From contig JAJCYH010000020.1 of the NCBI GenBank assembly GCA_029262995.1, positions 1-64,000 of the forward strand: DNA of 64,000 bases. The letters run 5' to 3'. Made by a program: the position numbers and the translations under genes. Source of the stretch: Saprospiraceae bacterium (GTDB lineage Bacteria > Bacteroidota > Bacteroidia > Chitinophagales > Saprospiraceae). How positions within the stretch are numbered: position 1 is the stretch's first letter; the number at the start of each line of letters is the position of its first letter. The notes under the pieces were generated by a model that saw nothing but the letters and a program-made list of their open reading frames with translations, was not told the DNA's origin and ran no database searches. Shown here piece by piece: positions 8,381 through 17,235 of this stretch.

Positions 8381-9057
8381 AAGTACTAATTATTGAAAAT
8401 CATATCGAGAAGTTTAAAAAATGGCTAGAAGAACTAGATTCTTACCCCGAGATTTTCAAGTATGAATGTCTGATGAACTATCGGCAAAACTGGGATATTG
8501 AAGCTCATGACTTTTATTCGATGTTTGATACATGTTATAAGAGTAAGATTTCCAACAGCCTATGGGGCGGTAGTATCAATTCTTCGAAGTCAATAATGTT
8601 ATTGCTTATAGAGCAAAATAAAGAATTTGTCAGGTCCATGTTCAAGGACTTATTGAATGAATCAAAAGACCTGAGCCTGCGCGTAAACAGATTTTCATTT
8701 CATTGTGAAGAAATGATGGATCAGCTTCCCAATTCAAAAAACAAACCTGTTTCACATAAACATTCTCCCAAGATTCTTACTTTATATCTATGTTTCAATG
8801 ATCCGTCATTATATACGATTATAGATTATCGCAATTTCCAATCGATGATGCAATTGTTTGAAAATGCCAATATTCCAATGGAATTCGAAATCGAACGAAT
8901 TATCAAATTATGTAGGGGATTATTTAAGATTTTATCGAATGATGAGAAGCTAATTGAACTTCACCGATCACAGATTCCTGAAGAATATCAGTGTGAACAT
9001 AATATGCTTCTTGTTCATGATTTCATTATGATGCATAAATTCTACAAGACATATTAG
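8377..9057 (+). CDS. Unknown protein, possibly a stand-alone McrB-type N-terminal region
   Basis: A 226-residue protein, aromatic- and lysine-rich, with no signal peptide or membrane segment. The middle (PKILTLYLCFNDPSLYTIID) and the end (HNMLLVHDFIMMHKFYKTY) remind me of the poorly characterised N-terminal region of McrB-like AAA+ proteins in Bacteroidota. There a segment about DP..Y..YK is followed later by LL.QDFI. No P-loop or AAA+ part follows, so if the resemblance is real this is a free-standing version. Low certainty on homology, good certainty that it is a gene (coupled to the upstream gene). Confidence 0.65.
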   Translation: MKVLIIENHIEKFKKWLEELDSYPEIFKYECLMNYRQNWDIEAHDFYSMFDTCYKSKISNSLWGGSINSSKSIMLLLIEQNKEFVRSMFKDLLNESKDLSLRVNRFSFHCEEMMDQLPNSKNKPVSHKHSPKILTLYLCFNDPSLYTIIDYRNFQSMMQLFENANIPMEFEIERIIKLCRGLFKILSNDEKLIELHRSQIPEEYQCEHNMLLVHDFIMMHKFYKTY

Positions 9058-9203
9058 ATATTTATTTAATATGTAAATATTTTATATTCAGAACTTCAAG
9101 GATTTAGCCTTTGCTGGAATGTGATTATTTTTCAAATTATTGTAATATTTAATATGTAATTCAAAGAAAAACATATATCTTAAATATTAAAATAAAGTCT
9201 CAT

Positions 9204-9488
9204 ATGTTTTCATACGAAAATTATCTCCCATTTACCGCATTTAATGAGTCCAGTTTATTTTTCAAGGCAACAGAGGTTTTTAGGTATGGATTCCTGCTGG
9301 AAAGCATGGAAGAAGAAACTGAATTCAGGCAGTTGTTTTCATATTTCAATTACTATGTTGAAATTGTATATGCTGACAATTATGAAGAAATCAAATGCAT
9401 TAAGGCGATTAGTATCAACGAGGCGTTGTCAAAGTATGTTGATGAAACCCGTTATGTAGCGGCTTGTATCGATTTGTTTTCTGTCTGA
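9204..9488 (+). CDS. Small acidic protein, unknown function
   Basis: A 94-residue acidic protein rich in aromatic residues (MFSYENYLPFTAFNESSLFF at the start). There is no recognised domain, signal peptide or membrane helix. It follows the 7889-9057 pair after a 146-base gap and is convergent with the WYL regulator. It may belong to the same small-gene cluster. A second frame inside it is a shadow. Confidence 0.55.
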   Translation: MFSYENYLPFTAFNESSLFFKATEVFRYGFLLESMEEETEFRQLFSYFNYYVEIVYADNYEEIKCIKAISINEALSKYVDETRYVAACIDLFSV

Positions 9489-9532
9489 GCATTTAATCAT
9501 TGAATGATTTGAATCGATTGTTGTTCCAACAG

Positions 9533-10546
9533 CTAGGACTCATAGCGCCCTCTTGCTTTATCAAGCCTTTTCTTTATTTTATTGGATAATGCCTTGGGTT
9601 GTAACAATTTGATCGACTCTCCAAATGACAATAATTTGCTTTCGAGTTCATAATTTGGTATTACCATTAATTCAAATTGAGCCTTGCTTTTCGATTCAGA
9701 AATCAAGTTTTGTGATTCATGTAGTGGTTTTGTTTTAATGTATTGAATCGTATTGCCATAAACTTCAAAAACTAGTTTTTTGGCTTCTTTCCCTGCCACT
9801 AAAGTCACACCCAGAATATCTTTGAAATATTTGTCAGGATTAAAATTTTTAACAGCGCGATAAACCTGCAATGACGGTTTGAGTTCCGTAATTCTCTCCA
9901 AGCCATAAGTTCTCAGTTGATCTTTGGAATGAAAATGTGCATATAAATACCAGCGGTCATCAAATTCCTTGAGGAGATATGGACTGATAACACCGGAAAA
10001 GGCTTCCCGGTCAAAGGGCTTGTATCGCATCGTTAAACATTTATCTTCCTTTATAGCATCATATAATAAATCCAACCACTTCTGACCTGGTATTGAAGTT
10101 GGCTGCGCCAGATGAACAATTCGTTTTTCATTGTCTCTGGATTCAAAGGCAAGGAGCTCTAACTTCTGTATGATGTTGTCTATACCTTCAAGATGTCTGA
10201 ATCCGGTAAACTGACGTAGTAGTGAAATCGCACCTTTTAATTCCTGACTATCCGATCTGTTGAGCGGAGATTCTGTAATAGAGAAGCTTCGGTTGGAATA
10301 GTAATAGGACTTTTCCTTACGATCATATTCGATGGGAGCAAAATAGCCCAGTGCCTCATCATGACGCATACTTCTTAAGTCGCCCTTTATCGTTCTTTCG
10401 GACAAACTATGATTTTTTCCTGTAACCCTTTCCAGTTCTTGAGAGCAAGCTTCAGCCAAAGACTTCCAGTTCCAGGTTTTATCCACGTGTCTCAAACATT
10501 TATCAATAACGCGGTATCGGATTACAGCATGTTTGTTTGTAGCCAT
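9533..10546 (-). CDS. WYL-domain transcriptional regulator
   Basis: A 337-residue protein. An N-terminal winged helix-turn-helix (about 5-70) is followed by a WYL domain (about 155-225) with the defining residues W199 Y200 L201 in RWYLYAH, and a C-terminal WCX-like extension (about 255-335). WYL proteins sense ligands, often nucleic acid or nucleotides, and many repress defence or DNA-repair genes. The gene diverges from a small unknown gene at 10608. An inverted repeat that overlaps its own -7 box suggests autoregulation. Confidence 0.88.
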   Translation of the reverse strand: MATNKHAVIRYRVIDKCLRHVDKTWNWKSLAEACSQELERVTGKNHSLSERTIKGDLRSMRHDEALGYFAPIEYDRKEKSYYYSNRSFSITESPLNRSDSQELKGAISLLRQFTGFRHLEGIDNIIQKLELLAFESRDNEKRIVHLAQPTSIPGQKWLDLLYDAIKEDKCLTMRYKPFDREAFSGVISPYLLKEFDDRWYLYAHFHSKDQLRTYGLERITELKPSLQVYRAVKNFNPDKYFKDILGVTLVAGKEAKKLVFEVYGNTIQYIKTKPLHESQNLISESKSKAQFELMVIPNYELESKLLSFGESIKLLQPKALSNKIKKRLDKARGRYES

Positions 10547-10552
10547 TTTTTA

Positions 10553-10571
10553 CGTGCAAATATAATGCACG
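10553..10571 (-). promoter_or_regulatory. Promoter -7 box inside an inverted repeat (candidate WYL operator)
   Basis: CGTGCA (10553-10558) and TGCACG (10566-10571) form a perfect 6-bp inverted repeat around 7 bases. On the minus strand the sequence TATATTTG (10564 to 10557) fits the Bacteroidota -7 consensus TAnnTTTG and lies inside the repeat. It is 11 bases before the regulator's ATG at 10546, so the mRNA leader would be very short. A protein bound here would block the promoter. Confidence 0.55.
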
Positions 10572-10607
10572 ATTGTATTTATATATGCATTACTAAACAA
10601 ATTAATT

Positions 10608-10919
10608 ATGAATAATCAGTGGAATGTAGAAATCAATAGCGAGGGACACCTATATATCAGAGGACAAGAAAACATGGGTGTCTATGATAATTTATTTGGA
10701 GTCAATCGTATTGAATCAGGAATATGTGTATATTCTGATGAACTAAAGTCTGTGCTTAAATTATTAAACAGATTGTTTCCAGATGCAAGCATTAAGAGTC
10801 TTGACGCAATCGAATATGTTATCAAGATGGAGTTTTGTGAATTAAGAACAGTAGGCACTTTCAAATGCTTTCTAGAGAATGCACAGATTCCTTACAGAAG
10901 TTTTAGCAACGCCGCTTAG
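10608..10919 (+). CDS. Small protein, unknown function
   Basis: A 103-residue soluble protein (MNNQWNVEINSEGHLYIRGQ at the start) without recognised motifs. It diverges from the WYL regulator with 61 bases between starts, which places it among likely targets of that regulator. Similar small unknown genes flank the regulator on the other side. Confidence 0.6.
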   Translation: MNNQWNVEINSEGHLYIRGQENMGVYDNLFGVNRIESGICVYSDELKSVLKLLNRLFPDASIKSLDAIEYVIKMEFCELRTVGTFKCFLENAQIPYRSFSNAA

Positions 10920-11019
10920 TCGATATGAACTGCGAATGTAGTTCGAATAAGCATTCAATTGGGTAATTTGCTTCACGGGATTTCCTTACCTTTAAGTTGT
11001 AAAGATTAAGAAGCGTTAA

Positions 11020-13281
11020 ATGAATAGAAATGATGGTTTGGTTTTATTTATAAATAGACCTTTAAGGCTGTTGATATTGTGTATTTTTTTGTTTTGCACA
11101 AAAGGTATTTTGGCGCAGGACACATTAGATCGTCCAAAAGTTGGACTGGTACTGTCAGGCGGATCAGCTCATGGTCTTGCTCATGTTGGTGTGCTGAAGT
11201 ATCTAGATGAAATTGGTCTTGAAGTGGATTACATCACCGGAACAAGTATGGGTGCAGTAATCGGTGGTTTATATGCAATGGGTTATTCAGCTGATGAGAT
11301 AGAAGCCATTGCAGATCACCAAGAGTGGAAATTGCTAATGAGCAACAAAACACCCTTAAATGAGATTGCGCCTATCGAAAAGAAGAATCATGAGCGCATT
11401 CCATTAACATTATATTGGAAGAACGATCGATTTAAATTACCTTCTGCATTCATTCGTGGCCAGAGGCTGGACATCAATCTTTCCAATTTATTTTTGCCGG
11501 CACATAGAATTCAAGACTACGATGATCTATATATACCTTTCAGATGTGTAGCTGTTGATCTTGAAGATGGTTCGGTAAAAGTCTTCTCAAGTGGCTTTTT
11601 GGGAGAATCAATTCGGGCAAGCATGGCAATACCTTCTGTTTTTCCACCTAAAATACTGAATGACCGCATTTATGTCGATGGAGGCTTGATCAGAAATTTT
11701 CCTGTTGAAGAAGTTATTGAGATGGGAGCAGATATTGTCATCGGGGTATATGTGGGTGGAGTAAAAATGAACCGCGAGGACATGGGTTCTATGTTTGATA
11801 TTCTTGAACATTCAGCTTTTATGGCGGGGATTCTGGATTCTGAAATTCAGATTCGTAAAGTGGATTTGCTTTTGACACCAAAGGTCAAGAGAATGAAAAA
11901 GTTTGACTTCACCAGTGCAGAGATATTTATCCAAAAAGGCTATGAGTCAGCAATTAGAAATGAGGACCAATTGATGGCATTGAAATCTAAACTTGATTCT
12001 TTCCCCGACATTGTAAGGAATAATCGCCTTAATCTTGCAGACGATATCAAGGTTGATTATATCCATATTGGAGAAAAAAATCCCGCCGTTAAAAAATTGA
12101 TATCAAGGCAATTAGTGGGTTTGGAGAGCAATCATTTTTCATCTCTCGATTTGGCACACTGTCTATCCTTGGTTTATGGAACAAAGAATTTTTCCAAATC
12201 TTTTTATTCGTTTAATAATAACAAAAATCAATTGGGTTTAGAAATCCTGACTGCAAATACCAATGATTATATATTGGGAATTAGCTTAAACAGATTTGAA
12301 CTTTATAACGCTTCTCTGATCCTTAATTCTGAAGTGAGAAATGTGCTGGGAGAACTTTCAAGTCTTAGAATGGATGTCCGATTGTCTGAAAACTCTGGTG
12401 CTCAGTTAAGTTATTATAAAAGAATGAATTTTGCGCCAAGCTATATGATATCTATGACTGGCAAATTTGAGCTATACGAATTACCATTTGTCAATGCTGA
12501 TGTTCAGGATAGACTTTATAAATATCGTGACGGGAAATATGGATTGTCAATAATAAAAGAATGGCGAAACAGTTTTATGTTTGCTTTAGGCTATCAATTT
12601 CAGTATGATAAAATAAAGCCTCAAGTCTTTAAAGTAGATGGAATTAAAAAATATGTATCTAGACGTCATGTTGCCTATTTGAATTTCTCTCATAATAATT
12701 TGGATAAACAATATTATGCAACAAGTGGCTTGTATATTAATCTAACACCTTCTTGGATTCTGAAAACTAAAGTAGAAAATGAAAATCAGGACGTCTTAAA
12801 TGAATTTATAGCGTTTCCAGAAAAAAATTCTTATGTACGTGCTGATTTTGCTATGGAATATTATTACAGTTTGAGCACGAAAACAAGTATTGAACTATCC
12901 TCTAATGGGCGGTTAAGTTCTGGTGAGTCTTTTTTAGATCATTATAAAGTTGGAGGTCCTTTTCAAGTCAAAAATTATAACTATGGGTTTATAGGCCTTG
13001 AAGAATCTGAGTATATTATCGGTGACCATGTTTCAATAAAAGCGGCATTGCGATTCCTAGTCAGAGATTTTCTTTATATAACACCGACAGTACAGTTTTT
13101 GTATGGGGAAGATTATTTGCATTATATCTATGATCGTAAGTTAAATACTACCTTATTGGGTTATGGTATTCAGTTTGGTGTCGACTCCCCAATAGGTCCA
13201 ATTTCCTTAGATATTGGTTATACCAACAAAACAGATGAATTTAATTTAAATCTAGGCATTGGCTTCAGGCATATTTATTAA
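11020..13281 (+). CDS. Patatin-like phospholipase fused to an outer-membrane barrel (PlpD-like)
   Basis: A 753-residue exported protein. A long basic-then-hydrophobic signal region (about 1-32, ending LAQD) precedes a patatin domain (about 38-235). That domain has oxyanion glycines in SGGSAHG, nucleophile S76 in GTSMG and catalytic D220 in YVDGG. A POTRA-like stretch (about 335-405) and a beta-barrel region follow, ending in the aromatic residues FRHIY, as outer-membrane barrels do. The order matches PlpD-type (type Vd) proteins, which hydrolyse phospholipids at the cell surface. A near-consensus box TACCTTTA lies about 35 bases upstream. Confidence 0.88.
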   Translation: MNRNDGLVLFINRPLRLLILCIFLFCTKGILAQDTLDRPKVGLVLSGGSAHGLAHVGVLKYLDEIGLEVDYITGTSMGAVIGGLYAMGYSADEIEAIADHQEWKLLMSNKTPLNEIAPIEKKNHERIPLTLYWKNDRFKLPSAFIRGQRLDINLSNLFLPAHRIQDYDDLYIPFRCVAVDLEDGSVKVFSSGFLGESIRASMAIPSVFPPKILNDRIYVDGGLIRNFPVEEVIEMGADIVIGVYVGGVKMNREDMGSMFDILEHSAFMAGILDSEIQIRKVDLLLTPKVKRMKKFDFTSAEIFIQKGYESAIRNEDQLMALKSKLDSFPDIVRNNRLNLADDIKVDYIHIGEKNPAVKKLISRQLVGLESNHFSSLDLAHCLSLVYGTKNFSKSFYSFNNNKNQLGLEILTANTNDYILGISLNRFELYNASLILNSEVRNVLGELSSLRMDVRLSENSGAQLSYYKRMNFAPSYMISMTGKFELYELPFVNADVQDRLYKYRDGKYGLSIIKEWRNSFMFALGYQFQYDKIKPQVFKVDGIKKYVSRRHVAYLNFSHNNLDKQYYATSGLYINLTPSWILKTKVENENQDVLNEFIAFPEKNSYVRADFAMEYYYSLSTKTSIELSSNGRLSSGESFLDHYKVGGPFQVKNYNYGFIGLEESEYIIGDHVSIKAALRFLVRDFLYITPTVQFLYGEDYLHYIYDRKLNTTLLGYGIQFGVDSPIGPISLDIGYTNKTDEFNLNLGIGFRHIY

Positions 13282-13377
13282 GCATGGATATTTCTTAGTT
13301 GATCATTACATTAATCCCTTTTATCTAATTATAGTCAGCTATAACAACAATTTTTACTTGGCTTCTGTTAATCTTTC

Positions 13378-14382
13378 ATGCTGGTAAAAATAGTGTTCTT
13401 CATATTGTTGAGTTATCAAATGTTTGCACAAGATCATGTGCAATACAACATTGTAGTAATTGAGAATAGGGGAGAATGGGATCTTCAATATGAGAAAATT
13501 TTGCTTAACGCAAAACTTAGACCTGTTGAGAAAATAACAACTGTTGATCAAGATAGTTTTATGATGTTATTATTATCAGATCTCCACAGCCAAGTTGCAG
13601 AAAAAAACCAAATCTTATTTTATGTTCATGGTATGTGGGGAGGAACAAGAGTCGGGTTTACAAAAGCCTATGGCCTGATGACCAAGAATTATCTTAATGC
13701 AGAAGATTCTGACATTGCAAGAATTGTTTCATTGAAATGGCCAGGGAATGATATGGAATACAAGACAAATAAAGAGCGCCTGTACAGACTTGCTCCTTTT
13801 CTTGGTGAGGAGTTATTCATTTTTATTCGAAGGTTTCAACTGTTACAGATAGCAACCAATGGGAAAGTAGTTTTTGAGCTGGATATGTTGGCTCATTCGC
13901 TTGGTAATGAATTGGTAAAGGAATGTTTTAAAGGCATAGATGAAGCTGAGTGGATTTATCCGCTATTTGATCAGATGATATTTGCTGCACCAGATTTTGA
14001 TGAAGATATCTACTCAGATCAGGAGGTGATGTCAGCATTGCACCATGCAGGAAGAAGAAGCCATATCTATTTTAGTGAAAGAGATTTAACTTTGGAAGTT
14101 TCCAAAAACCTTAATAAAAAAGACAGAATCGGACGTTGTGGTCCCGGTGAGTGTAATCTTGATAATGAACAAATATATTTTGTTGATGTGACGCTGGTTA
14201 AAGACGATACTAATTTTCCGGATCTGATTACTGGACATTCCTATTTCCGTTCATCGCCTATAGTATCCAATGATATGTTGCAAGTCATGATGGGATTGGA
14301 TGCCAATTATAACCCTGCTAGAAAAATAAAAGACGAAACTTTAAACCTCTACATATTGAACCCAGTGTCTGAATTGGAGTAG
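13378..14382 (+). CDS. Exported alpha/beta hydrolase, DUF900-like
   Basis: A 334-residue protein with an N-terminal signal peptide (cleavage near MFAQD). The hydrolase features are YVHGMWGG (oxyanion loop, about 82-89), nucleophile S174 in LAHSLGN and a likely catalytic H287 in GHSYF. The combination of a short HG loop and a SLGN elbow resembles the DUF900 group. Substrate unknown. Its last 34 bases overlap the convergent hydrolase gene on the other strand. Confidence 0.75.
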   Translation: MLVKIVFFILLSYQMFAQDHVQYNIVVIENRGEWDLQYEKILLNAKLRPVEKITTVDQDSFMMLLLSDLHSQVAEKNQILFYVHGMWGGTRVGFTKAYGLMTKNYLNAEDSDIARIVSLKWPGNDMEYKTNKERLYRLAPFLGEELFIFIRRFQLLQIATNGKVVFELDMLAHSLGNELVKECFKGIDEAEWIYPLFDQMIFAAPDFDEDIYSDQEVMSALHHAGRRSHIYFSERDLTLEVSKNLNKKDRIGRCGPGECNLDNEQIYFVDVTLVKDDTNFPDLITGHSYFRSSPIVSNDMLQVMMGLDANYNPARKIKDETLNLYILNPVSELE

Positions 14383-15401
14383 AGCATCTCTTCTTGAATG
14401 CCTTCCACAGGTTTCATTCCAATTACATTTTCCGCAAAGGAAAAAATAGAATTTTGAACATCCTTCCAGTTCTTGTTCATGTATTTTGAGCTGATGACGT
14501 GACCTCTTGCATTATCAATAGGCTTAACAACTACTTGTTCCATCGGTGTAGCTAAGTAGGAAGTAAATTCTTGAATCGCATCAATGGAAATGATCTTGTC
14601 CTTATTGTCGTCATCTTTGTAATAATAGGCAACATAGAAAGGCTGTTTGATCGAAGCAAATGTTTTCTCTGTCATTGTTTGATCTAGCAATGATCTCAAA
14701 GCGATATGTGCTTCGATTCTGTTTTTTGTAGTCCAGTACCTGTTTATATTATCATTCTTACTCGTCCACTGCCGATAGTCTCCTCCCATCATTTTTCTTA
14801 ATAGCTTTTTCCCCCACGGACCGACAATCAGTCGTGAACGGCTGTCATAAAGATCGAAATTTGGAGAAGTGCAGATGATTGCCTCTATTTCGGGATCATT
14901 TGCTGCAAGATAACAAGCAAGAGTTGAGCCTGTAGATGTAGAAATGATAATTAATTTGTTACCGATGGATTTACCGATGGCAATGGCCTCTCTTGCAGAA
15001 TCAACTAATGCCTTTGGGCTGAGGTTAACGAAGGCATCTTCATCTTCTAGTCCATGAAATGCAAGTCTAGGTAAATAGGTGTTACAATTATATTTGGCAG
15101 CAAAATTCGTGAGGATAGGTTGTGCTTCTCCATGTGAAGCTGAAAACCCATGCAAGTAGACAACACTATATTCGGTTTTATTCAAACTATCAACCCAAAT
15201 GAATTGACATTCATTATCGGTTTTAATTCCATCAATTTTTGCCTCTCTCTGGCTGATCATCTGATCAAGTTTTTGGATAGGGAAATTGATTTTAATTGGC
15301 GTATTGTCAACTTGTTCAAATTCTGCTTTTGGTCCTGAAAAATAGGCCAATGCTAAAGTAGAAATCAATACCAATAAAAATATGAGAATTCGTTTCATCA
15401 T
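14349..15401 (-). CDS. Alpha/beta hydrolase with N-terminal membrane anchor or signal
   Basis: A 350-residue protein. The first 20 residues are hydrophobic and basic at the start (MMKRILIFLLVLISTLALAY), a signal peptide or anchor. VVYLHGFSASHGEAQP gives the oxyanion loop and STSTGST holds nucleophile S156 in a variant elbow where the first glycine is serine. A histidine in ARGHVISS is the likely catalytic base. Substrate unknown. It overlaps the previous gene tail to tail and diverges from the protease gene at 15468. Confidence 0.75.
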   Translation of the reverse strand: MMKRILIFLLVLISTLALAYFSGPKAEFEQVDNTPIKINFPIQKLDQMISQREAKIDGIKTDNECQFIWVDSLNKTEYSVVYLHGFSASHGEAQPILTNFAAKYNCNTYLPRLAFHGLEDEDAFVNLSPKALVDSAREAIAIGKSIGNKLIIISTSTGSTLACYLAANDPEIEAIICTSPNFDLYDSRSRLIVGPWGKKLLRKMMGGDYRQWTSKNDNINRYWTTKNRIEAHIALRSLLDQTMTEKTFASIKQPFYVAYYYKDDDNKDKIISIDAIQEFTSYLATPMEQVVVKPIDNARGHVISSKYMNKNWKDVQNSIFSFAENVIGMKPVEGIQEEMLYSNSDTGFNM

Positions 15402-15485
15402 AAAATTTAGGATCTAAAAAACATTAAATACGCTATATTTAGCCTGGCTTAAATTAGATTAATTAAAATGCTTAATAATTTTAGA

Positions 15486-16583
15486 ATGAAGATAACAACA
15501 GTTTTATTCTTTTGCTTATTGTGTTCAAGCTTAGTAACCGCACAATATGAATTTACACACACTATTGATATCCCTTGTACTGCTGTAAAAAGCCAAGACA
15601 ATACAGGAACGTGTTGGAGTTTTGCAACAGCATCATTTATTGAGACAGAACTTATGCGTAATGGACATTCGAATCTTGACCTGTCAGAAATGTTTGTTGT
15701 CAGAAACATATATAGAGATAAAGCTAAAAATTACGTCTTAAGACAAGGAAATGCTAATTTTTCCCAAGGGAGCTTATCACATGATTTGATTAGAGCAATT
15801 AGCAAGCATGGAATTATACCTGAAAAAATATATTCTGGTCTCTACCCTGAAGAAACTTCTCATAATCATAGTGAGATGGAAAATGCTTTAAAAGGATTTC
15901 TTGATGGTGTTATGAAGTCTAGTCGATTGTCTTCAAAATGGCCAAAGGCATTCGATGCTATTTTGGATGTATATATTGGTGCAGTACCAAATGAATTCAA
16001 CTACGGTGGAAAAAGTTATTCACCTCAATTATTTGCTAAACACCTAGGTATTGATCCAAACAATTATGTAAGTATGACTTCCTTTTCTCATCATGATTTT
16101 TACAGTTCATTTATTCTTGAAATTCCTGATAATTATTCCAATGGTTCTTTTTATAATTTGCCTATAAATGAAATGGTTAGCGTAATAGATCAGGCACTAA
16201 CCAAGGGATATTCTATTGCTTGGGATGGTGATGTCAGTGAAAAAGGATTCAGTGCTTCTGAAGGTATAGCTGTATTGACTGCAGATCACAAACGAAAAGA
16301 TTTGTTTTCATTGCCGGGAGAAGAACTCAAAGTGACACAGGAATTGCGTCAAAAACATTTTGAGAGTTACTCAACAACAGATGATCATCTAATGCATATT
16401 ATCGGCAAAGCTAAAGATCAAAACGGGACAGAATATTATATCGTTAAAAACAGCTGGGGAAAAATAAGTCCTTATGAAGGATTTCTTTACATGTCTAAAG
16501 CATATGTTCAAATGAAGACAATTGCCATTATGGTTAATAAAAATGCATTGTCAGACCAATTGAAGAGCCTGATAAGCGAGTAA
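15486..16583 (+). CDS. Exported C1 (papain-like) cysteine peptidase
   Basis: Starting at the second ATG gives a clean signal peptide (MKITTVLFFCLLCSSLVTAQ); the first ATG at 15468 adds six residues. Counting from the first ATG, the active site is C49 in TGTCWSF with Q43 before it, H310 in HLMHIIG and N328 in VKNSWG. That is the complete papain triad plus oxyanion glutamine. The spacing resembles the bleomycin hydrolase / aminopeptidase C side of the family. There is no propeptide between signal and catalytic domain. It probably acts in the periplasm or outside the cell. Confidence 0.85.
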   Translation: MKITTVLFFCLLCSSLVTAQYEFTHTIDIPCTAVKSQDNTGTCWSFATASFIETELMRNGHSNLDLSEMFVVRNIYRDKAKNYVLRQGNANFSQGSLSHDLIRAISKHGIIPEKIYSGLYPEETSHNHSEMENALKGFLDGVMKSSRLSSKWPKAFDAILDVYIGAVPNEFNYGGKSYSPQLFAKHLGIDPNNYVSMTSFSHHDFYSSFILEIPDNYSNGSFYNLPINEMVSVIDQALTKGYSIAWDGDVSEKGFSASEGIAVLTADHKRKDLFSLPGEELKVTQELRQKHFESYSTTDDHLMHIIGKAKDQNGTEYYIVKNSWGKISPYEGFLYMSKAYVQMKTIAIMVNKNALSDQLKSLISE

Positions 16584-16600
16584 ATTAGATTAGATATCTT

Positions 16601-17218
16601 CTAAGGGTTAAACTGCGGAAATTTTGCTAGATCTTTAGCATCATCTAAATCGGATAATACTGGAAGGGACTTATAGGTCAAAGAAAGATCCTCGATGATT
16701 CTGATGGTATCTTCATAAACGGAGGAACTACTCCATGTAATATTTTGGAATAATTCAGGTATGTTTTTACGCATACCTATGAGGTAGTATCCGCCATCAT
16801 GAGTGGGACCTAAGCAAATGTCATTTGTCTTTAATGATTCATATGCTACTTCTATAATTTCGGGACTTAATTGAGGACAGTCACTTCCGATAATTATAGC
16901 ATGTTGTGAATGGGTCAGGACTTCTGATAGTGCAGAAGACATACGTGCTCCTAAATCGCCTTTAGCCTGTGTTTTTTTGATGAATATATCATTTGACCAA
17001 TCATCTTCTAATTCTATATTGCTGTCATAATAGAGATATCTACTCGAATCAATACCAAGCGATATTTTTCGGGTATACGATAGAAGTTTGTTGTAAACGG
17101 AGAGCGCTTTATTATCGCCTATTCCAGAAGCTAGCCGAGTCTTGCATTTGCCCAGAACAGGATTTTTAATAAATATAATCAGAGCGCGGCTCAAAGTATT
17201 TGATTCCTTAAATGTCAA
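16601..17218 (-). CDS. DUF2064 / TIGR04282-family nucleotide-sugar-type transferase
   Basis: A 205-residue protein with the family's start ALIIFIKNPVLGKCKTRLA and the DxD-like GSDCPQLS plus GPTHDGGYYLIG. The family is often labelled an arsenosugar biosynthesis glycosyltransferase, but no other arsenic gene is present here, so the role is open. The start is a TTG 17 bases after the adaptor gene's stop, and no nearer ATG exists. It is probably the last gene of the TolC-adaptor transcript. Confidence 0.82.
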   Translation of the reverse strand: MTFKESNTLSRALIIFIKNPVLGKCKTRLASGIGDNKALSVYNKLLSYTRKISLGIDSSRYLYYDSNIELEDDWSNDIFIKKTQAKGDLGARMSSALSEVLTHSQHAIIIGSDCPQLSPEIIEVAYESLKTNDICLGPTHDGGYYLIGMRKNIPELFQNITWSSSSVYEDTIRIIEDLSLTYKSLPVLSDLDDAKDLAKFPQFNP

Positions 17219-17235
17219 AAAATATAGAAAAGACT

